DNA of 64,000 bases, taken from assembly GCA_021770095.1 (NCBI GenBank), contig JAETRQ010000012.1, positions 1-64,000 on the forward strand, read 5' to 3'. The notes below the pieces were generated by a model, which was not told the DNA's origin, did not search any database, and worked only from the letters and a program-made list of their open reading frames with translations. The position numbers were made by a program, and so were the translations under genes. The number at the start of each line of letters is the position of its first letter. Within the stretch, counting starts at the first letter, position 1. Below are positions 40,470 to 48,941 of the stretch, piece after piece. Origin of the DNA: Eubacteriaceae bacterium (lineage in GTDB: Bacteria; Bacillota; Clostridia; Oscillospirales; Acutalibacteraceae).

Positions 40470-40736
40470 ATGTCAGTAGTAGGTAAATTATTTTGGAATG
40501 ACGATGTTATTTCTGCAATTAATGATGACGAAGAAAAAAAGGAATTAAAAAATAAAGTTGTCTGTTTATCTGACCAGTTAAGTGCTAATATGGATGAAAA
40601 CAATAACGAGCTTTTAGAAGAATTATTGTCAACAAAAAACGCTGTGAATTGTTTTGATGTAGAAGAAGCATTTTGTTTAGGATTTAAGACAGCTGTCAGA
40701 TTGTTCTGTGCAGGAAGGCATGGAGATTATCAATAA
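40470..40736 (+). CDS. DUF6809-like small protein
   Basis: An 88-residue acidic helical protein (KLFWNDDVISAINDDEEKKELKNKV, then VEEAFCLGFKTAVRLF). The EAFxxGFK-A-RL ending is typical of DUF6809 proteins in Clostridia. Function unknown. AAAGGAGG precedes the ATG. Confidence 0.65.
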   Translation: MSVVGKLFWNDDVISAINDDEEKKELKNKVVCLSDQLSANMDENNNELLEELLSTKNAVNCFDVEEAFCLGFKTAVRLFCAGRHGDYQ

Positions 40737-40745
40737 CATGTGAAA

Positions 40746-40773
40746 CAACCGCCGAGTGAAAACTTGGCGGTTA
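40746..40773 (+). terminator. Hairpin between the small gene and the TrbL-like gene
   Basis: ACCGCC pairs with GGCGGT around a 13-16-nt loop, followed by TATTTCTTATTT. It may act as an attenuator; it also argues that the TrbL-like gene starts after it. Confidence 0.45.
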
Positions 40774-40796
40774 TTTCTTATTTGGAGGTGGTTGAA

Positions 40797-41723
40797 ATTT
40801 TTGATTGGTTAGGCGATATTGTATCAGGACTCGGTGATGCAATAGGTAACGCCTTTGGAAGTATTTCGGACAAATTGATTGACGGAATATTAAATAGAAT
40901 TATTCAATGGATATTTACGGTTATCTATGACGGAATCGCTGAATTTTTTACAATGATAAGCGGACTCGGTGTTGAAATATTTGAACTTGATTGGGTAAAT
41001 GCAGTCATTAAGTTATTCTCTCTGTTTGGCTGGACTTTGTTTGTTGTCGGAATTGTAGTATCCGCATTTGATTTGGCTATTGAATATCAGAACGGCAGAG
41101 CAAGTATACACGGCACTGCGATAAACTGGATTAAGGGTTTTATGGCGGTATCACTATTTACCATAACACCGATAGAGTTATATAAATTCTGTGTGACCTT
41201 GCAGAATACTCTATCGAAGGATTTAACAAGAATTTTTGCATCACAGCAAGGAACAACGCTTGGAGAAGTTGCTCTAAAAACACTGCAATTGGCATTCAAT
41301 AAGGATGGTGCAATCATTCAAGCCGGACTGTTTGAACTTGTGTCTATAATTGCACTCGGTTACTGTGTTGTGAAAATATTTTTTGATAACATAAAACGAG
41401 GCGGAATACTGCTCGTTCAGATCGCAGTCGGCAGTCTGTATATGTTCTCAATTCCGAGAGGTTATGGTGACGGTTTTACACAGTGGATGAAACAAGTAAT
41501 AGCTTTATGTTTGACTGCATTTTTGCAGACAACTTTGCTGTTTCTCGGATTGCTTACTTGGACAGACAACATGCTCCTTGCAATCGGAATTATGATGGCA
41601 GCATCGGAAGTGCCGAGAATTGCAGAACGATTTGGTCTTGATACAAGCGTTAAGTTTAATATGATGAGTGCTGTTCACATGACTTCTACTGCTGTTAATC
41701 TTGCAAAGAATATTGCGAAATAA
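40797..41723 (+). CDS. TrbL/VirB6-like conjugal transfer membrane protein
   Basis: A protein of about 308 residues with six or seven transmembrane helices (among them NAVIKLFSLFGWTLFVVGIVVS, FELVSIIALGYCVVKIFF, CLTAFLQTTLLFLGLLTW, NMLLAIGIMMAASEVPR) and an amphipathic N-terminus (DWLGDIVSGLGDAIGNAF), as in TrbL/VirB6-like ICE proteins. The start is uncertain: GGAGG (40784-40788) points to ATT at 40797 (spacing 8), a rare start codon. Upstream GTG codons are at 40788 (too close) and 40740 (poor site, before the hairpin). It is part of the T4SS channel. Confidence 0.8.
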   Translation: MFDWLGDIVSGLGDAIGNAFGSISDKLIDGILNRIIQWIFTVIYDGIAEFFTMISGLGVEIFELDWVNAVIKLFSLFGWTLFVVGIVVSAFDLAIEYQNGRASIHGTAINWIKGFMAVSLFTITPIELYKFCVTLQNTLSKDLTRIFASQQGTTLGEVALKTLQLAFNKDGAIIQAGLFELVSIIALGYCVVKIFFDNIKRGGILLVQIAVGSLYMFSIPRGYGDGFTQWMKQVIALCLTAFLQTTLLFLGLLTWTDNMLLAIGIMMAASEVPRIAERFGLDTSVKFNMMSAVHMTSTAVNLAKNIAK

Positions 41724-41734
41724 GGAGTCGAAGT

Positions 41735-42109
41735 ATGAGAGAGCTTACAGAAAAAGATATTGATATTGAGGAAGAACTCATAATCAATGATGATGGTGTA
41801 TCCGTTAACGCATATCTCGAAACATACTTTGAGCCTAACGAGGTTCTCGGTACGGATATTGATGATAGTGGAGATGAGTTCGTTAATCTCTATGCAGATT
41901 ATAATTCCGAATCAGATGAACTATCCGTATCATTTTATGTTGTCAAACGAGATAAAGAATATACAGAAGATTATGATGCATCAGAATCAGAAAAAGAAAT
42001 GATACGAAATCTTATGGAAACGGCTTGTCAAAGGCAAGTCGGCTGTTCTCTTGATGAATTCGTACAAAATTGTAATGAATCAGAAGAAATAACACTTGGC
42101 GGAATGTAA
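41735..42109 (+). CDS. Hypothetical acidic ICE protein with Met-ended tail
   Basis: A 124-residue, very acidic protein starting 11 bp after the TrbL-like gene behind AAGGAG. It has alternating strands (ELIINDDGVSVNAYLETYF, ELSVSFYVVKRDKEY) and an amphipathic helix near MIRNLMETACQRQVG. The C-terminus SEEITLGGM is one of the shared tails. I do not recognise the family. Confidence 0.6.
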   Translation: MRELTEKDIDIEEELIINDDGVSVNAYLETYFEPNEVLGTDIDDSGDEFVNLYADYNSESDELSVSFYVVKRDKEYTEDYDASESEKEMIRNLMETACQRQVGCSLDEFVQNCNESEEITLGGM

Positions 42110-42138
42110 TTGAAAAGTTGCAGCATTTGTGGTATTAT
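42110..42138 (+). promoter_or_regulatory. Promoter of the HU gene
   Basis: TTGAAA, a 17-bp spacer and TATTAT, starting at the stop codon of the preceding gene. The HU gene follows at 42177. Confidence 0.6.
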
Positions 42139-42176
42139 GATTTTGTTAAATTCAAACACACGAAAGGAAGTTTATT

Positions 42177-42449
42177 ATGAACAAAAATGAACTCGTTGCA
42201 TCAGTTGCAGAGAAAGCTGAAATTTCAAAAAAGGATGCAGAAGCAGCAGTAAAGGCTGTTACAGAAGCAATTACCGAAGCACTCGCAGAAGGTGATAAGG
42301 TTTCTCTTGTTGGTTTTGGTACATTTTCTGTTAAGGAGCGTGCAGCTCGTACAGGAATCAATCCAAGAACAAAGGAAACAGTTGAAATCCCTGCCGCAAA
42401 GGTTCCTGCATTCAAGGCTGGTGCTGCACTCAAGGATGCAGTTAAATAA
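42177..42449 (+). CDS. HU family DNA-binding protein
   Basis: A 90-residue [26 protein letters not shown], then [26 protein letters not shown] (the DNA-intercalating arm with GINPRT) and [13 protein letters not shown]. Length and motifs are fully normal. It may support relaxosome assembly or replication of the element. AAAGGAAG precedes the ATG; a terminator follows. Confidence 0.96.
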   Translation: MNKNELVASVAEKAEISKKDAEAAVKAVTEAITEALAEGDKVSLVGFGTFSVKERAARTGINPRTKETVEIPAAKVPAFKAGAALKDAVK

Positions 42450-42466
42450 TTAAGTATAATTACTTG

Positions 42467-42500
42467 AACACCTATCAAGTCCGATAGGTGTTATTTTTTT
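42467..42500 (+). terminator. Terminator after HU
   Basis: Stem AACACCTATC with GATAGGTGTT, loop AAGTCC, followed by ATTTTTTT. Confidence 0.9.
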
Positions 42501-42522
42501 ACCCTAAAACAAGGAGGAAAAA

Positions 42523-42912
42523 GTGAATAAACAATTTATATATCCGCAGAATATGAGAGCATCTGCTACGCTGTGGCTTTGGAGTCTGAAAGACTTTGCC
42601 ATCATTGTAGTCGGTGCTCTTTTTTCTGCCATGGTGCTTGCCACCACACGAATCTTAATCCCTGCGGTGCTTACTGCTGCCTTCGCATTTTTGAGTATCC
42701 GCACTGATGATACAACCATACTTGACTTCATTAAATATGCAGTCAAATACTTTATTTCAACCCAGCAATATTTTGAATGGGGATTGAAAAGTAAACCCTT
42801 AGTAAAGCAGAAAAAGGAGGTGCGGAATGATTCCGCTGTCAATTCGCACACAAGCACAAATAAAGAGGCAGCTTTATTGCCTGCGACCAACAACAAGAAA
42901 GTAGGTGAATAA
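42523..42912 (+). CDS. PrgI family T4SS protein (VirB3-like)
   Basis: A 129-residue protein: an N-terminal YPQNMRASATLWLWSLKD segment, two close transmembrane helices (FAIIVVGALFSAMVLATT and LIPAVLTAAFAFLSIRT), and a soluble helical stretch FIKYAVKYFISTQQYFEW. This is the PrgI pattern found just before VirB4 in Gram-positive conjugative systems. The start is GTG at 42523 with AAGGAGG 9 bp upstream. Confidence 0.85.
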   Translation: MNKQFIYPQNMRASATLWLWSLKDFAIIVVGALFSAMVLATTRILIPAVLTAAFAFLSIRTDDTTILDFIKYAVKYFISTQQYFEWGLKSKPLVKQKKEVRNDSAVNSHTSTNKEAALLPATNNKKVGE

Positions 42913-42917
42913 TATTT

Positions 42918-43517
42918 ATGTTCGGATTCAGCAAAAAGAAAAAGAATAAAAATACTGTTCAGGACCTTATTGGTATTTTGCCATTTTTCAACAAGGGCTT
43001 AAAAACGAAAAACGGAGAACTTGTATATTTTATTATCAGCCCTACAAATATATCTGTATTGTCAAACGAGAATATTCAGACAAAGATATGGCACTTAATG
43101 CAGGTTCTCTCTGCTCAGCCGAATATTGAAATCACTTGTATGGATTCTTGCGAAAGGTTTGATGATAATAAATCCTTTATGCTTGAAAGACTTAATGAGG
43201 AAACCAATTTGTCGGTAAAAGAATGTATAAAAAAAGATATTGATTATCTTGATAATATTCAGATTGAAATGTCAACAGCAAGGCAGTTTATGTTTTCCGC
43301 GCGTTTCAGAAAAGAAAAGGAAGAACAGATTTTTAATCAGGTAAACAAGGTTGAAAAGGCTATTGCAGAACAGGGTTTTGAGGTGAAAAGAGCAAAGAAA
43401 GATGATATAAAAAGATTTCTTGCAATATACTTTGGTGCATCTATGCAGGGCGAATTAATCCCGGATGTAGACGGAGGTGACTGCTTTGAAGAAGAAATCA
43501 AAAAGGCGGTGGCTTAA
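42918..43517 (+). CDS. VirB4-associated T4SS protein
   Basis: A 199-residue soluble protein. The N-terminus is basic (FGFSKKKKNKNTVQDLIGI), followed by YFIISPTNISVLSNENIQTK, SAQPNIEITCMDSCERF and long helices with MSTARQFMFSARF. It resembles the N-terminal domain of VirB4/TraC-type ATPases in a separate gene and occurs at this site in ICEs of the same type. Its exact role is unknown. It overlaps the sortase gene. Confidence 0.65.
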   Translation: MFGFSKKKKNKNTVQDLIGILPFFNKGLKTKNGELVYFIISPTNISVLSNENIQTKIWHLMQVLSAQPNIEITCMDSCERFDDNKSFMLERLNEETNLSVKECIKKDIDYLDNIQIEMSTARQFMFSARFRKEKEEQIFNQVNKVEKAIAEQGFEVKRAKKDDIKRFLAIYFGASMQGELIPDVDGGDCFEEEIKKAVA

Positions 43518-44220
43518 TTTTATGATTACCATTTGCTTTATAATCTTTGCAGTAGTCCTTTGCTATCTGATATATAACTTCAATGTTGATTCGCAGGATC
43601 AGAAACAGTTTGACGATATGGCACAGACGATTTCAATTGAGGACACCGATGACGATACAGAAAACAACAATAACGGCATAACCGATTTAATAAACAGGAA
43701 TTCCGATTGTATCGGCTGGATAAGAGTCAGCGGAACGAAGATTGATTATCCTGTTATGCAGACAAAGGATAATCCTCAATATTATCTGCGCCGTGATTTC
43801 AATAAGCAGTATTCCTATTTAGGTACACCGTTCATGGACTCAAGGTGTGATATCAACTATGATAACAACCTTATCGTTTACGGACACAATATGAAAGACG
43901 GAAAAATGTTTGCAGACCTTTTGAAATACAGAGAACATTCCTATTTTAAAGAGCATAACCTCATTCATTTTATTACGCCGAATGGTGTTCAGGAATATGA
44001 GGTTGTTACAGTCTGCAAGGTTAAGAATGATGATGATTGGTATGGATATATCAGTCAGACCGATAAGGAATCATTCAGCAATTTAATATCCCATATCAAA
44101 GATAAATCCCTATACCAAACCGAAGAATCGGCTGAGTATGGGGATCATTTTTTAACCCTTTCCACTTGTGAATATTCACAGACAAACGGAAGATTAATTG
44201 TTATAGCAAAAAGAAGATAA
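43486..44220 (+). CDS. srtB: Class B sortase
   Basis: A 244-residue membrane-anchored transpeptidase. After a basic N-terminus and one transmembrane helix (residues about 9-31) comes a class B sortase domain: RVSGTKIDYPVMQ, catalytic His in IVYGHNM (near residue 131), catalytic Cys in LSTCEYS (near 226) and Arg in NGRLIVIA. I start at TTG 43486 because the GGAGG (43473-43477) is 8 bp upstream; GTG 43477 overlaps it. It may link the adhesin at 35691, whose signal has the P-x-TG form, to the wall or to other pilus subunits. Confidence 0.9.
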   Translation: MKKKSKRRWLNFMITICFIIFAVVLCYLIYNFNVDSQDQKQFDDMAQTISIEDTDDDTENNNNGITDLINRNSDCIGWIRVSGTKIDYPVMQTKDNPQYYLRRDFNKQYSYLGTPFMDSRCDINYDNNLIVYGHNMKDGKMFADLLKYREHSYFKEHNLIHFITPNGVQEYEVVTVCKVKNDDDWYGYISQTDKESFSNLISHIKDKSLYQTEESAEYGDHFLTLSTCEYSQTNGRLIVIAKRR

Positions 44221-44234
44221 CCTATTAAAATGAG

Positions 44235-44303
44235 TTGTTTTGCGGCAGAACGCAAAACAATTACAGAGTAGGATTATTGCCTTCTGTCGCAAAAGACAGG
44301 AGG
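44235..44303 (+). promoter_or_regulatory. Leader RNA D, upstream of virB4
   Basis: TTGTTTTGCG (44235) pairs with CGCAAAACAA (44251). CCTTCTG (44280-44286) can pair with CAGGAGG (44297-44303). The loop CGCAAAA complements TTTTGCG of the first stem. Nearly identical to leader B. Confidence 0.65.
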
Positions 44304-44307
44304 TAAA

Positions 44308-46143
44308 ATGTTATTTAAAAAGAAACAAGTTGAATTAACAGAAGAACAAAAAGAAGAAATCCGAATTAAAGATTTCTTTGACCGTATTCTGCCGTCAACA
44401 ATAAAATTTTCAACAGACCATTATATCATCGGTGACAGTTACCGATGTGTTTGGGCAATCAAGGAATATCCACCCACTACGGAAGAACTTGCTTTATTCT
44501 CACAGCTTGCAGACAGAAACAATTTAACTGTCCGCTTGTATTCAAGGCTTGTTGATGCACTTGAACAGCGAAAGATTATACAGAATGCAACAAGACGAAA
44601 CAAGCTCAGCACAGGCAGCAACGATGCTGTTGAGAATATCACTGCCGAAGGCAACTTGCAGGATGTAGTTACCCTCATTGCAGAACTGCGAAAGAACAAA
44701 GAGCCTTTGCTCCACTGTGCTGTTTATCTTGAACTGAAAGCCGAGAGTATGCAGAAACTTCGTGAACTGCAATCAGATATCATTATGGAACTGACACGTT
44801 CAAAGATGTCAGTGGACAGATTAACACTCCGACAGAAAGAAGGTTTTTTGTCTGTTCTGCCGTGCGGAGCGAATATGTTCAAGGAACAGTTTGAACGAGT
44901 GCTCCCGGCAAGCTCGGTTGCGAATCTTTATCCTTTCAATTATTCTGGTAAAACCGATCCGAAAGGCTTTTTTATCGGCAGGGATAAGTACGGAACAAAT
45001 ATCCTTGTTGACTTTGACCGCAGAGCAGATGACAAGACAAATGCAAACTGCTTGATACTCGGTAACTCAGGACAGGGAAAGTCATTCCTTATGAAGCTGA
45101 TATTAACGAATTTAAGAGAGAGTGGAAAGCGAATAATCTCACTTGATCCCGAAGCCGAATATGAAGAATTAACTAAGGCACTCGGCGGTTGTTATATCGA
45201 CTTTATGAGCGGTGAATATATCATCAATCCACTTGAACCCAAGTCCTTTGGTGAAGCCGATAAGGAATATGACTCAACTACTCCCGAAGCCTTTCGCAGA
45301 GTAACAAGATTAAGTCAGCATATCGCATATTTAAAGGACTTTTTCAGAGCATACAAGGAATTCAACGATGAACAGCTTGATACTCTTGAGATTATCCTTA
45401 CGAAGTTATACAAGAACTTCGGCATTACCGACTACACAGATTATGATAAACTGAGCAAAACAGACTATCCGATTATGTCAGACCTTTATGAACTGCTTGA
45501 AAAGGAATACAAAGGCTACAAGCACGATCAGAAGAATATCTACAGAGAAAAGACCTTACAGGAATTATGTCTCGGTTTGCACTCCATGTGCATAGGCACA
45601 GAGTCAAAATATTTCAACGGACACACAAATATCGTTGACGATAAATTCCTCTGTTTTGGTGTTAAAGGACTTATGGACACCAACCGCAGACTCAAGGATG
45701 CAATGCTTTTCAATGTGTTATCGTATATGACAAATGAACTGCTCGGCAAGGGCAATACAGTTGCAGCCATTGATGAACTCTATCTCTTTCTTACAAATAT
45801 GACTGCGATTGAGTATATCCGAAATGCATCAAAGCGTGTTCGTAAAAAGGAAAGTTCTGTTATTCTTGCAAGTCAGAATATTGACGATTTCTTGATTGAT
45901 GGTGTAAAGGAATACACAAAGCCGTTATTCTCTATTCCGACACATCAGTTTTTATTCAATTCCGGAAATATTGAGCCAAAGGTATATATTGATACCATGC
46001 AGCTTGAACAATCGGAGTTTGATTTGATTAAGTATCCCGAACGAGGCACTTGTTTATATCGTTGCGGTAATGAAAGATATCTGCTCCAAGTTATCGCACC
46101 CGAATTTAAACAGAAAATGTTCGGAAAGGCAGGCGGAAGATAA
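44308..46143 (+). CDS. virB4: VirB4/TraE-type T4SS ATPase
   Basis: A 611-residue conjugation ATPase. Walker A is GNSGQGKSFLMK (near residue 252), followed by ISLDPEAEYEEL; Walker B is AAIDELYLF (near 485); a late ILASQNIDDFL strand and GNEPKVYI-type segment complete the hexameric ATPase core. The N-terminal 230 residues hold the VirB4 assembly region (DFFDRILPSTIKF, YRCVWAIKEYPP). It powers substrate transport and pilus-like assembly. Its ATG lies behind the leader D CAGGAGG; the stop overlaps the next gene by one base. Confidence 0.96.
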   Translation: MLFKKKQVELTEEQKEEIRIKDFFDRILPSTIKFSTDHYIIGDSYRCVWAIKEYPPTTEELALFSQLADRNNLTVRLYSRLVDALEQRKIIQNATRRNKLSTGSNDAVENITAEGNLQDVVTLIAELRKNKEPLLHCAVYLELKAESMQKLRELQSDIIMELTRSKMSVDRLTLRQKEGFLSVLPCGANMFKEQFERVLPASSVANLYPFNYSGKTDPKGFFIGRDKYGTNILVDFDRRADDKTNANCLILGNSGQGKSFLMKLILTNLRESGKRIISLDPEAEYEELTKALGGCYIDFMSGEYIINPLEPKSFGEADKEYDSTTPEAFRRVTRLSQHIAYLKDFFRAYKEFNDEQLDTLEIILTKLYKNFGITDYTDYDKLSKTDYPIMSDLYELLEKEYKGYKHDQKNIYREKTLQELCLGLHSMCIGTESKYFNGHTNIVDDKFLCFGVKGLMDTNRRLKDAMLFNVLSYMTNELLGKGNTVAAIDELYLFLTNMTAIEYIRNASKRVRKKESSVILASQNIDDFLIDGVKEYTKPLFSIPTHQFLFNSGNIEPKVYIDTMQLEQSEFDLIKYPERGTCLYRCGNERYLLQVIAPEFKQKMFGKAGGR

Positions 46144-46613
46144 TGTCAAGTGTAGGCAAAGAGATATCAGACTACAAAATGAATGCTTATTCCAAAATTC
46201 ACATTCCCTTAATTGATGAGGTTATAGAGGATATGATAGCAATAGGAAAAACAATATCAGATAGTAAGACAATGCCAAAGCCTAACGATGATGTTATGGC
46301 TGTATTTGTTGAAAACAACAATCGTGATTTGGAATTCTATGGTTTTGTAGGTGACGGTGCAGGAACTATTGATACCGAAGGGAATTTGCTCCATATAGGT
46401 GATACGATTGAAATGCATAGCAAAGACGGACACACTTCAAGGCAGTATGTTTTTAGAATTTTACCAAAACAAAAATCAATAGATTTTTTCAACGGAAAAT
46501 TAGTAATGCCGTATAAGAAATTATCGAAAAATGTTTGTTCACAGGATCACGGCATATTCCATTTTGTTTCTTGTCTGGATGAATATAATAAATCAATAGA
46601 CAATTTGTTGTGA
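46143..46613 (+). CDS. Hypothetical protein after VirB4
   Basis: A 156-residue protein translationally coupled to virB4. It contains EVIEDMIAIGKTISDS, a beta-rich middle (EFYGFVGDGAGTIDTEGN, GDTIEMHSKDGHTS) and a C-terminal helix. No known family is evident; no signal or membrane segment. By coupling it may be a T4SS accessory. Confidence 0.55.
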   Translation: MSSVGKEISDYKMNAYSKIHIPLIDEVIEDMIAIGKTISDSKTMPKPNDDVMAVFVENNNRDLEFYGFVGDGAGTIDTEGNLLHIGDTIEMHSKDGHTSRQYVFRILPKQKSIDFFNGKLVMPYKKLSKNVCSQDHGIFHFVSCLDEYNKSIDNLL

Positions 46614-46625
46614 TATTGATATAAT
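46597..46625 (+). promoter_or_regulatory. Promoter TAGACA-17-TATAAT
   Basis: TAGACA, a 17-bp spacer and a perfect TATAAT, overlapping the end of the preceding gene and about 50 bp upstream of the gene at 46676. Confidence 0.55.
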
Positions 46626-46675
46626 ACTTGTAGAATAATTAATCGACAAATTGCTATTTGGAAGGATGAAAATAT

Positions 46676-47122
46676 ATGAAAACCATTCATCAGCAGATTA
46701 TAAAAAAAATTGATAATTTTTTGAAACCATACAAAAAAGATTATGTTAAGCAGTGTTTTGATTATGAGATAACAGATTATTGGACGGATGATAGTCTTTA
46801 TCAAATCGAAGTGTATGGATATTATAAAGATGAGTATAATCCTGAAAAACAAGCTACTTGTATTTTACTGAGATTTTTAATAAATTATAAGTATGGGCAA
46901 ATTTTGATAAGTAATATATTCTTGCCAAATTTTATGAGATATAAGGGAATTGGGAAAAAACTTATTTTTAATTTATTTGTGATATCAGAAAAGGAAACTT
47001 ATGAACTTTTTCTTATTGATATGGTAGAAAGTTTTTACCAAAAAATGATAAAAAGAGCTGCTTTACCTTGTGAAAACTGTAATGATGCTGTTCAGATAGT
47101 TAGTGAAACAAAATTATTTTAA
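46676..47122 (+). CDS. Hypothetical protein, GNAT-like size
   Basis: A 148-residue protein of AT-richer composition than its neighbours. The middle (ATCILLRFLINYKYGQILIS, NIFLPNFMRYKGIGKKLIFN) has an R-Y-K-G-I-G-K-K-L segment reminiscent of the acetyl-CoA loop of GNAT acetyltransferases (Q/R-x-x-G-x-G/A), and ends in FYQKMIKRAALPCE. A GNAT-like fold is a guess. AAGGATG precedes the ATG. Its own promoter and base composition suggest later insertion. Confidence 0.5.
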   Translation: MKTIHQQIIKKIDNFLKPYKKDYVKQCFDYEITDYWTDDSLYQIEVYGYYKDEYNPEKQATCILLRFLINYKYGQILISNIFLPNFMRYKGIGKKLIFNLFVISEKETYELFLIDMVESFYQKMIKRAALPCENCNDAVQIVSETKLF

Positions 47123-47196
47123 TTTTTATTTACTTTGATTTGCAGAACTATAAATTGCAATTTTTCGAAGAACTAAAATTAAATAAAGCAATATAG

Positions 47197-47234
47197 TCCG
47201 ATTGGTTTTCTTAATGAATTTCAATCGGATTTTT
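47197..47234 (+). terminator. Terminator before the NlpC/P60 gene
   Basis: Stem TCCGATTG with CAATCGGA around a 17-nt loop, followed by TTTTT. It ends the preceding gene's transcript; the next ATG follows at 47256. Confidence 0.7.
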
Positions 47235-47255
47235 CATTTTATGGGGGTGATTTTT

Positions 47256-48296
47256 ATGAGTGCAGAGGTTGCTGCCGCTAAAGTTGCCGTTGCAGCTGCA
47301 TCGGATAAGCGTGGCAGAGTTGCAATAGCTACAATCCTATGTTCAATAATTATGCTGTTTTTTCTGCCTTTGATTGTGTATATGGGCGTAATGAGTAATC
47401 TCGGTGAAATGGAGATTGATACCGTTCAGGCACAGCAGATGATTGTGCAGAATATGTCAGCAGAAGAAAAGACAAAGCTCCAGCACCTTGAAGATGTTAT
47501 GGTGGGAATCGGCAAAGAATTTCAGAATAGAAAACTGAATAACTATACGATTAAAAAGGCACAGGCGTTGTACGCTTGTGCCCTTTATGATATAGAGAAA
47601 ACCGATTCCGACTTCATAACTAAATATGCAGACTGCTTTGAGCAATCGAAAACGGATGAAGATTTGAGAAATGCAGTTTTTTCTGTCTTTGGCATTGCCA
47701 TAGATAAGACTGAATTTGATAATCTTATGAGTGTTATCAAGAATACCGTTATTGATATTGATTTAACCGATACCGATAAAAATAACCTTGATTTAGTCAA
47801 GTGGGCTCAATTTGCCTATGACAATCACTGGGGATATGTGTGGGGCTCACACGGTCAGGTGCTGACAGAAAAAGAACTGAACAGACTGAAAGGCGTGTTC
47901 GGTTCTCATGTAACAGACAAGGAAGCATATATCCGTGAACATTGGCTCGGCAGAAGAACAGCGGACTGTGTTGGACTGATTAAAGGCTACGGCTGGTATA
48001 ACGAAGAATCAGGAACAATCAAATACGGAACGAACGGAATGAAGGATGTTACGGCAGACGGAATATTTGCTGCCGCAACAGAAAAAGGAACAATCGGTAC
48101 AATGCCCGATATTCCCGGTCTTGCAGTATGGCACAAAGGACATATCGGTGTGTATATCGGTAACGGATATGTTATCCATGCGGCCAACACTTATGACGGC
48201 GTTATCAAAACACCGATAACTTCAAGCGGATGGACACACTGGCTGAAAGTTCCGTATATTAACTATATTGAAGAAAGCGAGGATATCAAAGAATGA
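47256..48296 (+). CDS. NlpC/P60 cell-wall hydrolase (VirB1-like)
   Basis: A 346-residue protein: an N-terminal membrane anchor (residues about 27-46), a helical linker, and a C-terminal NlpC/P60 domain starting near WAQFAYDNHWGYVWGSHG. The catalytic Cys is in TADCVGLIKGYGW, the His in WHKGHIGVYIGNGYVIHAA. It likely opens the peptidoglycan for the mating channel, the role of VirB1 or Tn916 orf14. The ATG at 47256 is chosen behind GGGGGTG. The stop overlaps the next ATG. Confidence 0.92.
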   Translation: MSAEVAAAKVAVAAASDKRGRVAIATILCSIIMLFFLPLIVYMGVMSNLGEMEIDTVQAQQMIVQNMSAEEKTKLQHLEDVMVGIGKEFQNRKLNNYTIKKAQALYACALYDIEKTDSDFITKYADCFEQSKTDEDLRNAVFSVFGIAIDKTEFDNLMSVIKNTVIDIDLTDTDKNNLDLVKWAQFAYDNHWGYVWGSHGQVLTEKELNRLKGVFGSHVTDKEAYIREHWLGRRTADCVGLIKGYGWYNEESGTIKYGTNGMKDVTADGIFAAATEKGTIGTMPDIPGLAVWHKGHIGVYIGNGYVIHAANTYDGVIKTPITSSGWTHWLKVPYINYIEESEDIKE

Positions 48297-48928
48297 TAAA
48301 CGATATTTCAAAAGAACGGCAGACTGAAATCATTGAAAAAGCACTTGATTGGTTTTCGGAACATTTTGATTCTGAAGAACTATATAAAATACTGAAAGAT
48401 AAACTCACAATGACCGATGATGAAATAGATTTTTACGGCTTTGAATTATCAGACTTCAATCTAAAGGCAGGAGCATCAATGGTTCATCTTCACGAGGAAA
48501 ACGATGACTGTTATTTATATCTCAGCAAATCTGTTGATTTATTTAGAATGGCTATTGCGTATCAGTATGATATAAAAAATAAAATAACTGACTTAAAACT
48601 CGAAAGTCTTGCAAGTGTATTTGAAAACGCAAGTGTTACAAATCATATTGCTTATTCTGTTGTCAGCCGAAACCTTACAGAATATGATGATGTTTTAAAT
48701 TTGTACCAATTCGATTTTGAAAACGATACTTTAAGTGTTTGTAATAAAAACAACTGTAAATGGAGCAGTTTTCATCTATGCGATATTGGTGAAGCAATTG
48801 ATGAGGCAACATTTAATGATACACTGACTATTGAAGATAAACACAGTATTTTTATACAGCAACTTATCGGCAAGGAAATAATCGAAACCGATGAAGAAGA
48901 AAGTGAAAGTCCCTCAATGAGTATGTAA
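48293..48928 (+). CDS. Hypothetical acidic ICE protein with Met-ended tail
   Basis: A 211-residue protein coupled to the NlpC gene by a 4-bp overlap. Its start (EIIEKALDWFSEHFDSEELYKIL) is a pattern common to small ICE proteins, followed by mixed strands and a run TDEEESESPSMSM at the C-terminus, the clearest example of the acidic Met-ended tail. No family recognised; no membrane segment. Confidence 0.6.
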   Translation: MINDISKERQTEIIEKALDWFSEHFDSEELYKILKDKLTMTDDEIDFYGFELSDFNLKAGASMVHLHEENDDCYLYLSKSVDLFRMAIAYQYDIKNKITDLKLESLASVFENASVTNHIAYSVVSRNLTEYDDVLNLYQFDFENDTLSVCNKNNCKWSSFHLCDIGEAIDEATFNDTLTIEDKHSIFIQQLIGKEIIETDEEESESPSMSM

Positions 48929-48941
48929 TCATTGTAGGACT

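Noticed and set aside
46676-47122. Confident GNAT acetyltransferase call
   Set aside because: Only one loop resembles the acetyl-CoA site; the rest is not convincing, so it is left as hypothetical.
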